From Sclerurus mexicanus (lineage: Eukaryota; Chordata; Aves; Passeriformes; Furnariidae), in assembly GCA_013396755.1 (NCBI GenBank), contig VWZF01002690.1:1717465-1781464 (forward strand): DNA of 64,000 bases. The letters are read 5' to 3'. This document shows positions 1-13,422 of the stretch, piece after piece. The notes under the pieces were generated by a model. It was not told the origin of the DNA. It worked only from the letters and a program-made list of their open reading frames with translations, and searched no databases. A program made the position numbers and the translations under genes. The first letter of the stretch is position 1. Every line of letters starts with the position of its first letter.

Positions 1-1625
1 TACAGCACGCACAGTAGTTCTTCCTTCCCTTCCGTGACGTGGCTCAGATCCCTCCATCTGGGATGTGAAAATTCAAGAGTTAGCCCATTGCTCCTGTGGC
101 ATCGGCATAGTGCTGTCCTGATAAGGGAAAATGGTCTTTTCACCGTTGTGTGAGACTCCAAATCTTTTGCATGCGCTGCTGGCTTTAGTTACTTTCAAAA
201 GACTTAATATTGCCAAGTGAGGCCTTTCTGGGGTAAACTGAGTGTAACGGGCCCCCATGTGTCTTTTGGGAATGTAATTAATAGTGGAACTACTGTGTAA
301 ATGTGGCACAGCCTGGCCAGTGGGTCAGGCTTTGCAAGAAGTTTGAGTTGTATACGTTATTAAATGCAGGGATTTTTGATCATCTCCAAATCTGCTGGAC
401 TTGAGGTCAACCTTTTCTGTTTTGATTTTCCTTCTAATGTAATTTTCCGAGTCTAGAGGCATTGTTGCAGAGAACCTTGCAGGGATGAGATGCTGGGAGC
501 TTTCTAAGGTGGACTCAAGAGTAAATGATTTATCCTGATGTTCCAGTTGTGAAACTCGGACAAAGAATTGCTGCCTGAGTGGGAAATGTGAGGTGTGCTC
601 TGCTCTGGCTTTAGCTGGGACTGCTGTGAGTGATGGAGGCAATCGAGGGGGAAAATCAGTGTTTGGTTAAACACAGTTCCTTTTGTTTCAAGTTTTTTGG
701 GAGGGCAGTAGATGTGGTCCTCAGGGAACATACCTACCACGAGACTGCCAGCCATGGCTCTGCAGCGACCCTGTGGTTTAGCTGCATGGCCATGGGGTAC
801 TCTTGGGCTCTCTGCTAAGAGGAAAGATTGCCCTGAGACGAAGCTTCATCAGCTGGGGTCGCTCTTGGTGCTTCTCTGTTGAGTTTTTGGTGGAAATGGC
901 TTAGAGAAGGTGCTTTTCCACTTCACAAAGTCATAAAGACAGAGCCCCTGCTTTGTTCTCATCAGTATTTTCCTTTGGGAAAAAATTTGTAGTTTTTCCC
1001 CTCAGAAATGTCAAGATGATTGTCTTGGGGTGTAAACACCCAAAATCTTGTCTTGAGTCACAGCAGGCTGAGGACCACAGATTTGGGTGATGGTCCTTCC
1101 TTTCCCTGTTGTCTGGGTTAGACTTTCTCTCCTGAACATCTGGCCTGTCCTTAGGAGTCACCCTCAGGTGTCTTCTCCTTGATGCCCCTGCGGATGCTCT
1201 CCTGTCTGGGGAACCCAGCCCGTGCCGAGGATCAGGCATTTGAGAGACCAAAACAGTGCAAGATGGTTTAGGTTTCCAGTAAAAAAAAAGCCCAAAGCTT
1301 GCACATGAAGCAGGCTCTGCTTATTAAAAGCAAGAAAAGAACACGCTTTAATCAAAACCTAATTTTCCAGTAAGAAGCCGTTTGAGCAGAAACACACCCA
1401 GCAAGCCTGGTTTCCAGCAACAACGACATCTGCTTATGCTCTGTTTATATTTATTTATTCTCACAAACAAATGGAGGAAGGGAAACAGGAGCAGGCCTGA
1501 CCAGACAGTCTGTGGTCCAGTGGGACAGGGATGCAGTGACTGTGGGCACCAAAATTGCCTGGGGACCCTGCAGTGCACCTGAAGTGCCTGTTCAGCATCT
1601 GGTTTTGGGTGCCTTTTTTATAATA

Positions 1626-2150
1626 GAGTGGTCTGGGTCAGAAGAGACCTTAAATATCATCCAGTCCCAACACCCTGCCACGGGCAGGGACACCTTCCAC
1701 TAGCCCAGGTTGCTCAAAGCAATCCTTTGAACACTTCCAGGGGAGGGGGATCCACAGCTTCTCTGAGGCTGATGGTGCCTCACTGCCCTCACAGTGAAGG
1801 ATTTCTTCCTGGTAGCTAATCTAAATCTGCTCTCTTACAGTTAAAAGCCCTTCCCCCTTGTTCTGTCACTCCCTGCTCTTGTCTGAAGTCTCTCTCCATC
1901 TTTCCTGTGGGCTCCCTTTGGGTACTGGAAGGCCACTATTAGGTCATCCTGAAGCCTTCTCTTCTCCAGGCTGAATGATCCCAATTCTCTCCGCCTTTCC
2001 CAATAGGAGAGGTGATCCATCCCTCTCATCATCTTTGTGGCCCTCCTCTGGACTTCCTCCAACAGATCCATGCCCTTTCTGTGCTGGAGACCCCAGAGCT
2101 GGATGCAGTACTCCAGGTGAGGGTCTCACAAGAGCAGAGTAGAGCATTGC
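1626..2150 (-). mobile_element. CR1 LINE fragment, about 525 bp, 5'-truncated
   Basis: Read on the + strand this is the reverse complement of a CR1 3' end: a degraded TCTGGGTCAGAAGAGACC start, then ACACCCTGCCACGGGCAGGGACACC, then a long stretch with the reverse-strand equivalents of CR1 ORF2. On the minus strand (1841-2071) a 76-codon frame contains FSLEKRRLQDDLIVAFQYPKG, the familiar CR1 reverse-transcriptase C-terminus. It is one of the two longest copies here. Frameshifts and the lack of a 5' end make it dead. Boundaries are good to about 15 bp. Confidence 0.93.
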
Positions 2151-5100
2151 TAAGGATAATTTGGGAAAATTAGATTTTGCATGAACCTAGATGAGAGATC
2201 AGTGCAACTCCTTAGGGAGTTGGCAGTTTCATTGATGCATTTGTCCCCTAATGCAAATCCTGGATTTTTGCACACTAGGGGGAGGAAAGTGCTTTCATCT
2301 CTAACTATAACCTGTCCTCATTCCTGTGCTGGCCTGAGCTATGTAGTCAGCAAACCTTGTAAAACAATATTACATAGTTTTACAGCAAACATTGAGGATA
2401 ATAGAGCACTGTTTACACAAGTGTGTTATTAACCCAACTCGGAGCATGGGTTTAATCTGGAGGTTGGCTGGCAGCCAGGGGAGGGTTCAAGAAGTGGTTC
2501 ACCAGTGGGATGAGGTTTGAGAGCCAGTGACTCAGACATGCCCCTACTGAAATTTTTGCCTGCTTTTCCCTTGATTGGATGGACTTTCTATCCTGGCTTT
2601 TATTTCCACGTACTGCAGCCTTCCCCCATAATGAATGGTGCTGCCATTCCCATGGCAGGAATGCTGTAAAGCAGCAGAACGGTTTGCAGCACCATAAGGG
2701 TCCCTTTTGAGTGGTGCAGGGAAGGCAGAACTATGAATCCTTTTATGATTAAGGAAGCAGCACCTTGTGTACAAGCAACAGCGGAGCTGAGGATCAGGGA
2801 TATTGCAATGAAAACTGAAAGCCTAATCCTTTTATAAACAGTCTGGAGGGGGATAGAGGTGGGGGAAAGAAAAGCAGTGATTTTCGGGGGCTTTGACAAG
2901 TTATAAATATATCTTGAGTGAAACCAATAGTGTGGAGCTTTATGAAAGATTTAATGAATAAATATTTCATGCCCACATGGTGCTTCTTCTGTAACGTGTG
3001 CTGTCGGTAGAAAGCAATAAACAAAGAACCTCCTTCAGGGTTTGTTTGGGCTTTTAAATTAAACTAATTTAATCAACTTTTTCAGTCAAGCTTGATATTA
3101 GTTCATTTCTGTACACAGCACTGTACTCGGTTCTGTTTGTTTTCTCCTGATACCTGTTCCGCTGTTTGGAAGATGCTTGAATATCAGAGAGTGATACATT
3201 CCATCCTGCCCTCGTGCTGTGCAGCTGGGTTTGCAAGGCAGACAGCACAGTCTGACTTTTTCCTTTTCCTACAGCCTGAGCCATCCTCTGCCATCACAGC
3301 TGTAGGTGTTACGGGACCCCAGCTGAGGTCATTATCCAGCAGGGGGATCACTTGAACGTGTTGGTCGTTCCTGACTATAAGCAGGTAGGATTTTTTGGGG
3401 GGTTTTGGAAGCCTTCAGCACCCGATTTACTGCTGGAAGGACTGGAACTAGCCTGAAGTGCTCTGGAGGCTGACCCTGCATGGCCAGTGAGGCTTGGACA
3501 CTTCTGCATTGGATTTCAGGGATTTATGTGGAGAGATTGAAATTCTCCTCAAGCTCATGCTCTTGGCAAGGTTGGGACTTGGGTGTGCTAGTGATGTTTC
3601 TTTATGCTTGGCTGTAATGACAGATGGCCAGGAGAAGATCAGGATAGGTATTAGCTGTGTTTTATGTCTTTTGCAATAATTTTTATAAAATCTGTAGGCA
3701 CCTGAATTTTCCTTGGGAACAACAGGGCTGGAGCCAGCTGTTGCTTTCAGGGCTGGACCATGCAAGTGAAAAGCAAGTAAGACAGTAAGGAGATAAAAGC
3801 AAGGGGGATCAGAGGGGTAGAGCTGACTTTGGGAAGGCATCAGCATGAGCTGAGGATCTGCTCCAACTTGGACACTGATTCACTTTGTGTGGAGTGGTGA
3901 GGTTGGAGACAGGTGGATGGAATAAGGCATTTCTCAGCTTCCTTTGCCAAAGAAACTGAGCAGCTTCCCCTCTTCCTGGTTCTCCTCCCCCACCCCCCCA
4001 TGAAACCACTTGTTTTTGAAGTGGGTAGCTTTGGGAACTGAAATTTATCCCTCCGGCTGGATGGAGTTGCAGCCCCATGAGGTTTCTGCTGCATTATAAG
4101 CAGGGCCTTGTATTAGAAGAAGGGTTGTATTAAAAATTGAGGAAGTTTTGCTTGTCTAAACTTATACAGGTCTCGGTCTCATTTACTTTTTAGTGTTATT
4201 AGGCCATGTGTTAGATTATGTCTGTGGAGAGCAGAGCTCAATCCTGCTGCACAGCAAAAGAGTTAAACTTTGACAAAGATTGATGCTACAAAACTCCTTG
4301 CTGTGGGGCTGAGCTGCAGTAGTTGACCTATCCAGCCCAAAATGTTGGCAGGACCAATTTCTGCTGCATCTCCTGACCTCCTGCAAGGAAGACACGTTTC
4401 AGTGGGACTCAAGCTCTGTTCAGGATGCTTGGAGTACTTAGGATGAGCACTTGAGACCCCACGGCTTCACCTTCTGCTGCTTAGGATTCTGATCACAGTG
4501 CACAGGATAACACTGCAGCCACTGTGACTAAACCATTGGTTTTGGACCTGACATTTAGTACGAGTTGTGCTGGAGGAACAAAGATATGGGAGGAAAAGAG
4601 TAATTGCAGCATGAGGCAGAGACTGTGAATGAGAAGCTGTATTTCCAAGGGAATACCTCAGGAAAAAGATATGAGGAGTCATCAGGCTTTTCTGTGAGTA
4701 GAGATTTCCTGAGATTTTCTTATTCTTTAGCACCAGGTGGAACAGCGTAGATTTTTGACTGGTACCTTTGAGACCAGTTCAAGTAACATCTCCCTTTGCT
4801 GATGCAAAAACCCCTTCCATCCTTTGCACAAAATCCTCCTCCCAGGAAATCTAAGTGCCGAGATGTAAATTATTTATAATCAGTCTCAGTGAGGCTCCTA
4901 AAAATGTGGTTGAGGAGACAGTAAGTTTTAGAAGTAGTGGCTCTGTTACTCTGTGTTGAACCACCATTTGACATGACCCAATTCTTTGGTTTAGACCACG
5001 TGAATGCAGAACAAAATGCAGAACAGTTGAGTATCTGTTCACTGGTGAAGAATTACAGCTGCACTTGCAGGCTTGGTGTGTTGTCACTGAGGAAACTCCG

Positions 5101-7944
5101 GTGTCATCACTATTGAAGTGAATACCACTGATGTGTGCATCTCACTCGTGATCTCCACACCTTGAATATCCAACAGTAAATATCCAGAGTTCTTCCCCAC
5201 TCCTGTCACCTTGCAGGGTTTGCTCTCTGAAGCTGTGGAGCTAGAAAACCCAGAAACCACAGAAAAATGGGAGGACTGACTCTGAAAGTGTAACAGTGGG
5301 TGCAACTTCATTTTGTCATTGTCAGTTTAACTAGTGTCTAGCCCAATGCCTTTTTAATAGAATATTCTTTAAAAATTATTAGCTTGAGAGATTTTAAATA
5401 GTCATTCTTGGTAATTGCATTTAATTTCCCTCCCCCAGCCTCTTGTAATTTTCCCCAGAGGAGTTCTGGAATGTAAATGCCACCTCAGCTGTAAGACTAG
5501 GCCTATGTAGTTAATGATATAATAGGTAAAACATGGTCAAACTTAATTAATCATCATTGGAGACATCTGTGGAGACTTTAAAAAAAAAAAAGCCCTGACA
5601 TTTATGGTGTAAGTCAGACATAGTTTTGGGTCCTTACATGAGAGAAGGAGGTGCTTTTTGGTGCATTGGAGAAGAACTGAGACAGGTAAGGGATTTGATC
5701 CAGAGCATGCCAAATCTGATGTGTGTGTTTCTACAGTGGACCTCTTTTGGCCAGTTTGAAGATTGAATAATGCCTATTAGACCTGAGCTGAGAGAGGGTT
5801 TTCTGAGCTCTTTTAGGCCAAGGACAAACCATGCCCAGTGTCACGTCTTCAGCAGAGCATTCCTTCAGATGCGCCTGAGGGCACCTCGGATTTTGCTGGT
5901 GAGGAGCATAAATATAGTGAATTTGGGAAGTTGTAGTGGCAGATGCAAGCACCAGCATGATCCCAAGCCAGCTGTGACTTGCACTTGATTTTTTCTTCGT
6001 TAGGCATGATAATGTGGACTCCCAGTCACCGTGGAAGGGGTTTGTTTCCTGAAGCAGCCCATATGCTCCTGGAGCCCGTGGAGGTGGTATTGCACAGTGT
6101 AGGGAATTTAGCATTGCTTCTATAAAGCATTTTCCTGATGACAACAAAAAAATCAGTTCTTCTAACCCAGATTCCACGTTCTGGGTCGGTTCTGGCCCTT
6201 TTGCATGGCATTGGAAGGCTTTTGCTCTGATTTCCCAGATAATTTGTGTCTGTGTGTGCTCTTGTTTTTGTTTGACTTTGGTCACGAAAGAAAAAACATA
6301 AATAGGCTTAAGGATGTGATGAAACCCATCCTGACTGATGGTTTATTTTGGGTTTATGGGGCAGAGCATCCACCTCCTGCATTAGTAGCTAAAAAAAGCC
6401 TTTTTCCCCACTGTCCCTTGGGAATGGATGAAGAAACAAGGGGAAAGTCAGCATTTTCGGGTTGTGCTGTAAAACTGCAGGAGTTGAGCTAGAAAATACA
6501 CTCAGGGAGAACTTTGCCAGATTCAGGAAATCATCCTGCTATGTATTGTACCAGTTTTACTGAAAAGGCTCTGCCATGATGAGTATAGAGCCTAAAGAGG
6601 GGAAAATCCTGCAATTCCCCCATGCCAAGCAATCCTGGGAATGTTTCTGAGGAATTCCCAGCAATGTGAGGCATCTCTTCCATAGAGTCTTGCTTCGCTT
6701 TGAGTCTTTCTGCTGTTCTTGAACTTGTCAGCCTGGACATCAGTGGGTGGATCTATTTGGAAGGTCTCATCCTGTAGAAAATCTACAGAGCTTTATGTAG
6801 AAAGAAAGAAGCAAAAAAAAAACCTTAGAGGAAACGTGTGATGAAGATGAGAACAAGGGCTCACAAAGCACTTGAAGGAACCATGACTCTGCACTAATAT
6901 CTAATTTAGCAGTTAAAGCATTTTGGTTCATTGGAGCATCATCATCTCCAGTTAAAATATCCCAGACTGATGGAGAAACTAAAGTTTGAGCATTCAAAGG
7001 AAATTTGGAGCGCTGTGGAAAAGCTGCTCGTGTTTCACGTCCTGTAAGACATCGATGTTCTCATTTCAGATGATGCCTTGCATAATGCTCCACGTTGATC
7101 TCTCATTCAGATTTAAACTCATCAAAGTTTGGGGGGTGTTTCTGATCCTGCGATTTATAGTTCAAGCCCTTATTCTAGTTTCAAGTGAGGAAAACACATG
7201 TTTAGCAAGAACAAAATGAGCCCTGGTGGAGTATTTCTTTGATGGTGTTGTGATGATGATTATGAATTTACATCTTGTGCATAGGATGTGAAGCACCTCA
7301 TGGGGCCTGGCTGTGCTCAGACTGTACCATTAATTTCGGGAAGGATGTGTGATGAATGTTCATAAGGCCCTTTAGGTTCTGATTTGTGGTGCTCACATCA
7401 CACAGCCGAGAGGCTCCAGAGTGATTAAACGGGATTCAGTCATTAGGACCTGGCAATACAAATGTGATTAATTACAGAACACACTGTAAATTGCAAAAGG
7501 AGTTTGATGATTTTTTTTTTTTTGAAAACACATGTTTCCACTTCATGGGGTGTCGGGAGTTGAAGTCGCAGAGAGTGAGGCTTGTTTGCTGTTTCCATGA
7601 TAATTTTGGATTGTGCTGGCTCACTCTTGGGCCATGGGGGTGGTTGGGTTTCCACTGTTGTCCTACATTCTCTGCGTGTGAGCGGTGAGGTTTGGGGAGA
7701 ACCAGGGGCAAATCCTTAAATTAGACCTGCAGAGTCCTGTTTTGCTGTTTGTACCTCACCAGCTCAAGCACTGTGGCATCAGCCTCCCCTCCTGAGCCCT
7801 GCCAGTGTTTTCTCACAAGATGCCACTCTGCCTCTTGCTTCTGAGATGCATCTTTGTGTTGGGGGTCCAGGTTGAAACTTTTCATGGCTTGTTTTTTTTT
7901 GTTTCACATCACTGTTTGGGGGGAAAAAAGTGATAGGAGGCAAT

Positions 7945-8116
7945 TTGGAATACGTTGCCCAGAGAAGCTGTGGTTGCCCCATCCCTGGAAGTGTTAATGG
8001 CCAGGTTGGATGGGGACCCGAGCAACCTGGTCTAGGGGAAGGGGCTCATAACGGGGTTGTTGGAATCAGAGGATCTTTAAGGTCCCCTCCAATCTCCAAA
8101 TCATTCTGTGATTCTA
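7945..8116 (+). mobile_element. CR1 LINE 3' fragment
   Basis: Sense-strand CR1 tail: TTGCCCAGAGAAGCTGTGG, CCATCCCTGGAAGTGTTAA, then TTTAAGGTCCCCTCCAATC and a terminal CATTCTGTGATTCT. It is 5'-truncated and non-coding. Confidence 0.93.
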
Positions 8117-10411
8117 AAAGAAAACACTTTTAAGCATTAACCAGAACTTCCATCCCTTTTTTTTAATTTATGTTTCTTCTGTAGTGTATTAAACAATATA
8201 ATGCATACAATAAACTCCAAGCGTCATTCCCACTCATTCCCTTCTTTCTGTACAACGCAGAAAATGGGGAAAAACCCCCAAAAACAAAACAACCAAAACA
8301 CAGTATGGATTTCTTGGACATCACATCCTTCTATTTGTCTTCTGTGTTTTGATGCTTTTATTTGTAGTGGATATTTGCTGCAGACTGTTGGCACTGCCAG
8401 GGAAAAAAAGGTAATTGTGCAGTGAACTGGTTTATGCTCTATGTAAGAACATTGTGCTGCTGTAAATTTGTTGCATTTTACAGGGCTGTCTCCAAAGAAT
8501 ATCCTTCAAAAAGCGACCGCGGGGTGCAGAAGTGAGAAAAAGGCACTTAGTATGTGAGATAATTGGATAGAGTGTGGAGGTGTGAGGTCAGAGCCCTGGG
8601 CATGATATTTATACTGCAATGACGTCCCTGGACAGAATGGGCCATAACTTCTAGGTGTTGTTATGCCACAGAATCCATTTGGGGCTGCTCTGTGAGATCC
8701 CAGGGCATGGAGGCGCCCCTTGTGTCCATTGCCAAAGCAAAGGGAGAGTGTTTGGCATTTGAAACAGGATCAGGAAACCTCCAGACCTCCTTTCTTCCAC
8801 TGGCTCCATTTTCTGGCATCAGAGACACCTGGTGCAATGCAATTTTGTGTGAAAGATCCCCATACTGATTCATAGATACTATTCATAGCCACATAGACTT
8901 ACTGATTCAAGGTCTGAACCAAGCTGGTGGATTGCAATAGTTCTGGCTGTGGTTATGGATGCTAACTGGGATGGGGATTTACCCAGGAATCACAGAATTT
9001 GCTTTGTACACTTATTTTTTCCCCTCTTTCTACATTTGTCATCTGGAACTAGTACACAAGGAGCTATGAAGTGCTGCGTACCAGGGTGATGTTGTCCAGG
9101 CAGCACACAGACATCCTCCCCAGTGGCTTTGGAAACCTTTAAATCAGGATTTTACCAATTTTTTTTTATGTTTCTTTTTACAAGATGTCAGTGCATTTCT
9201 CTCTACATGCAGCAGCAAATCTCTGTGCCTGCAAACATGACTAAATGCTTTCTTGGTTTTCACCCAGAAGGGCTAAAATTTGGGAGGAAATAATGGTGCA
9301 GCTGCCTGCTATGTGCAGTTCTGTGCAGGGAATCTTGTGGAGGTATCTGTGTCTCATACAGGTGCACTCACAGCTCTTGTCCTGCAGTCACACTCTGAGC
9401 TCTGTGGATGCGGTTTGCTTCTGAGCACTTCGGTTAAGGTGCTGATTTCACCTGGATAACAGAGCTCTTACAATTTTATTATTATTATTTATCTCTGTAG
9501 GGTAAAAATGGATTTGGTAATGACAGTCACGGTACCAGGTTCCCCACCCCTCCACCCCACCCTTTCCCTGAGCTGTTGATTTGACAAGGGGTTCATTAAG
9601 ACTGCTGGGTCTGAAGATTGGGAGTTGGAGCTCTCATTGCACATGATCCATCTCCTCTGTGCACGGAGCACGGCCCTTAATGCACACGGAGGGGAAAAAA
9701 TAATCAAGGAACGTACGTGGAGGCTTGGGGTTAAGTGGTGAGAGCTGCAGAGTTTGGCTGCTCATTTTCACAGTGAGCCATCACCCTAATGGACATTGAT
9801 ACTAATGATGGAGGAACCCCTATGGTTTGTGCAGAGCTTTCAAAATCTGGGCATTGCCTCGCTTCCAGAAATGCCTTTCAGGAACTCCGTGTGTGTGCGT
9901 ACATGTCCAGGATCATTTAAGTCAGCCATTCCTCATTCATTTCTAAGACTGTTGTTGATAAGGGTGAAATCTGGTTACCTTGTACCTAGAATTGAATTGG
10001 GCAGAGAACAATGTTATTGCTGTGTTTAAAGGGTGTACAATTTCTGTTTAGGTAAGGAATTTTTGAGAAGCAGAAACCACTTGCTCTGAGTGAAGCACTG
10101 TGACCTTTGTACTTATGCATCAGTTTTTCTCCTAATTTATCACAGAGGTAACCGAGAATAAAGTTGGCCCTTTTTTACCATGTTGGACGCAAAATGAGAA
10201 TAATCAACCTTCCTTCATGCCTGCAGATGCAAGAGAACAGATAAATGACCCACTTAGAAGTGTTTGTGTCCAACGGGTATTTTGCATTCCCTTCCCAGTT
10301 CATGGTGCTGTTAATGGGGGTGTTTCTGTTTTTTGGTACCTGGTCTGGATGACAAGGCTGTGGAATTGCATTCCAGGTGAAAAATTAATGTAAAAACACC
10401 TTAAAAATAAA

Positions 10412-10478
10412 TAATCATAAAATCATTCAGGCTGAAAATGACCTCAAAGCTCATGAAGTCCAACCACTAACCTAGGTT
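10412..10478 (-). mobile_element. Short diverged CR1 3' fragment
   Basis: ATCATAAAATCATTCAGGCT followed by AATGACCTCAAAGCTCATGA and AGTCCAACCACTAACC matches the antisense 3' end of an older CR1 subfamily. It is only about 65 bp and diverged. Confidence 0.7.
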
Positions 10479-13300
10479 ATAAATGGTCAATGCTCTGAAA
10501 AGTTGAATGCTTCACCCTTGACTTCCACCCTGTTGAGGCTGGATGGCTGCAGGTGACTTTTGGTTATGCTGAGGGACTGGGTGAATGAATTGGTTGCATC
10601 CCTGCAGGGATAAGGGTGGGAAGAGATTGACCTCTTGCCATTTTCCATCTCCATCTCTCTGCCCCATTCCCGTATCCCAGGGGAGAGCAGAGCTGTGTCC
10701 CAGTGGTCCCTGGCTCTGTGGTGCTCATTACAGTTTTGTGAAGTCTCGTGGTGACAGGACATGACAAGTGCAAATGGAGCTGATAAATTTGTTTCTGCTC
10801 TTTATTTACACAATCTGATTGGAATTGAAAGGTAATGCCACCTAGACAGAGCAGAGTCTCTTCCCATTATCCACACACCTCTCCTTTTTTATTCCCTTCT
10901 TTAAAAATCTTAAATAACCCAGTGCAAGCTAAGTATTGACTTTAACTGAAGGGAAGTAATTAATCACAGTACTTATGAGGGCATCATTTACTGCTGGATG
11001 GGTACCTGAGGCACTCAGGGCAGGCTGATGGGGGTCCCTGGCACATGGGGTCCCTGTGCTGGTGGCATCTGCCAAGCTGTTGGAATTTATTGGGCTGTTG
11101 GGGTCTATTAGGCAAATTTTTCCCCTGATCTTGGGCAGTTTGACTTGTGAGCAGAAAGCCAAAGATGTGGGACCTCGGGAAGAGTGTGTGTATGTTCCCA
11201 CAATGCTGTATTTGGGATAAAGACAGCCAGACCTACTGCCTGAAAGTGCCTCAGCAGTTCACATGACCCTCCTGGCCAGTTATTTCTTGCTGGGCAAAGT
11301 GTCTTGCTCGGCTTCCTTGGGCTGCAGTGAGTTCACGGAGAGTTTCTGCAAGATTTTGCACCGCTCAAAAAAACCCCACTCCAGTATAATCGCAGCCACC
11401 CCGTGTGCACACACTGATTGTTTTCTCCCACAGCATCCCACTCCTCCTTCCACCTGGAGCTCCCGCAGCTGCCTTGGAGTCGTAGCAGGGGCCAGCGCAG
11501 GCTTCGAGAAATGAAAAGCGACTCCCAAACCACCTGCTGCTTTTTTTTTCCTTTTTTTAATTGTTAAAAAGCTAGCAGTTAATTAAAGACTAGAGAAACC
11601 CGAGGGGGATAGTGTGCACATCTGTGAAGGATGTTAGGAAGCAAAGTCTCCTGTGGACAGGGAGATAGTTTTTTTGCACAGGAACTTGCTTAGTTTTGAC
11701 CAAGAGGATATAGAGGGGTCGTTTCTGGAAACCTTGAATAGCAGCAGGAAGGATAATAATCGCATTGTATTGAAATTCAGTGTAACTGAACAGAAAAAAA
11801 TACAAGGCAATTGTTCAGGTGAGAACCTAAAGCACGTGTTCTTGCCTTTCTCTGTTTTTTCTCTCTACTTTTTCTAAGCAAAGAGTGCTCTTGCATGCAG
11901 GGTTGTGTATGCAAGGATTACATTCTGTATGTTGGCCCTTTTCTGGGTCAAGACCGCAAAAAGTGCAGCATAATGCTCTCTTAGAAAAGGGATCAGGATG
12001 CTTTGGGCAGGCTGACAAACCAGAGTGCACCAAATATTTTGAAGACAATTAAAAAAGAGTGCAGAATATTCTTCTTGTATTAAGTAGCTCCCGTGGGCTA
12101 AACATTAATTTGAAGTTAGCACTTGTTCAGTTTTATTTAAAAAAAAAAAGGATAATTAAGAGCTATAAGAGCTAGTAGATCAATCAATAGCTTGAAGGAG
12201 CATCTTCTAGCAGGATAAAAGGGCTATGCATTTTCCTGCAGATATCACCCTTCCTTCTAACATCTGTTGTATTCAGATGTTTTTAGCCTGTTGTATATTC
12301 ATATGAATGGGACCACGGAGTGCTGCTGCGTCCAGGAGTGTCTTTTGAGCACTTGTATGCTTTGATGGACAATTGCTTATAACTTCTGGCTTTCATGAAA
12401 ATCCTCTCCATGCAAGATTTGCCTTGAACACTTTCCGTATGTAAGGCAGGTGCATAGATGGTGATGCCTGAGCTCTGAAGTTGGTGTATCTTGATATTTG
12501 TGGCTGCACCATTAGGAAATCAGATCAACAGCTTTTGATGCATTTTTTTTTTCTTTTGGACTGCATTTGTGTTATTTTGTGTTCCAGTTCAAACCGCAGA
12601 ACTCTGCTGCTGTTGAGAACAGAAAACTGTTTGAAGTTTTAAGTAAGAAATTTGTTTGAAGATGTCTCCAGCCCCATTTGGCTTTTTTTCAGGGAGCCCA
12701 CAAAAGAATTCAAAGCAAACAGTCATTTTTGTAAAAAATGCCATTGAACCGCTAAGTAGATTTTTTTTTTTTAAAAAATGTGGGTTTTACTTATTTTATT
12801 TTGGAAATACTTAATGGGAGATCTGCCTTTGTAGGCTGTGCAGCAAAGTGTGTTCCTTGAGCTCTTTGCTTAGGGGCACAGGAGCAGGGACATGACTTAC
12901 ATTCCCATCCTGTTTTCACATTCAGGCTGGTTCACAAGGATGTGTATAGTTCAAGCTGAATGAAAATGTGGGGATTCAACTGTTTTCTGTCAAAATGCTG
13001 TTTTATCAAAATGGAAATATTTTGTGAGAACATGTCAGCTTTGACAAATTGTTTTGATGGGTGAAGTCTAAACAAATTGTTTTAGCATTCTATGTTATTT
13101 TGATATAAAGACATCTCATTTCGACTGTGTCATTTAGACCTTTATAACGTAGTTATAACATTTGTATTTTAAGATTTTTATAGCATATAAATATTGCATC
13201 AAATATGTGACAACTTTTAAATCAAAAGAAAATACCACTATTGTAAGATTTCTGCATTTTTGAAATATGCTCTTTAGCTTTTAAAAACTGCATATCTTAC

Positions 13301-13422
13301 CACAGAGTCACAGAATGGTTTGGGTTGGAAGGGACCTTAAAGATCATCAAATTCCACCCCCCTGCCATGGGCAGGGACACCTTCCACTAGCCCAGGTTGC
13401 TCCAAGCCCCATCCAACCTTGG
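13301..13422 (-). mobile_element. CR1 LINE 3' fragment
   Basis: A well-preserved antisense CR1 end: CACAGAATGGTTTGGGTTGG, AAGGGACCTTAAAGATCATC, CCATGGGCAGGGACACC, CCCAGGTTGCTCCAAGCCCC. The good match to the common form suggests a fairly young insertion. It is cut off near ATCCAACCTTGG. Confidence 0.95.

Noticed and set aside
5731..6285. 184-codon minus-strand ORF
   Set aside because: No recognisable domain, low-complexity-free but uncharacteristic composition, no CR1 or exon context. An ORF this long is expected by chance in 64 kb.
8870..8890. ATTCATAGATACTATTCATAG as a CR1 tail
   Set aside because: No upstream CR1 body such as the CCTTCCAACC block, so only a chance resemblance to the tail repeat.
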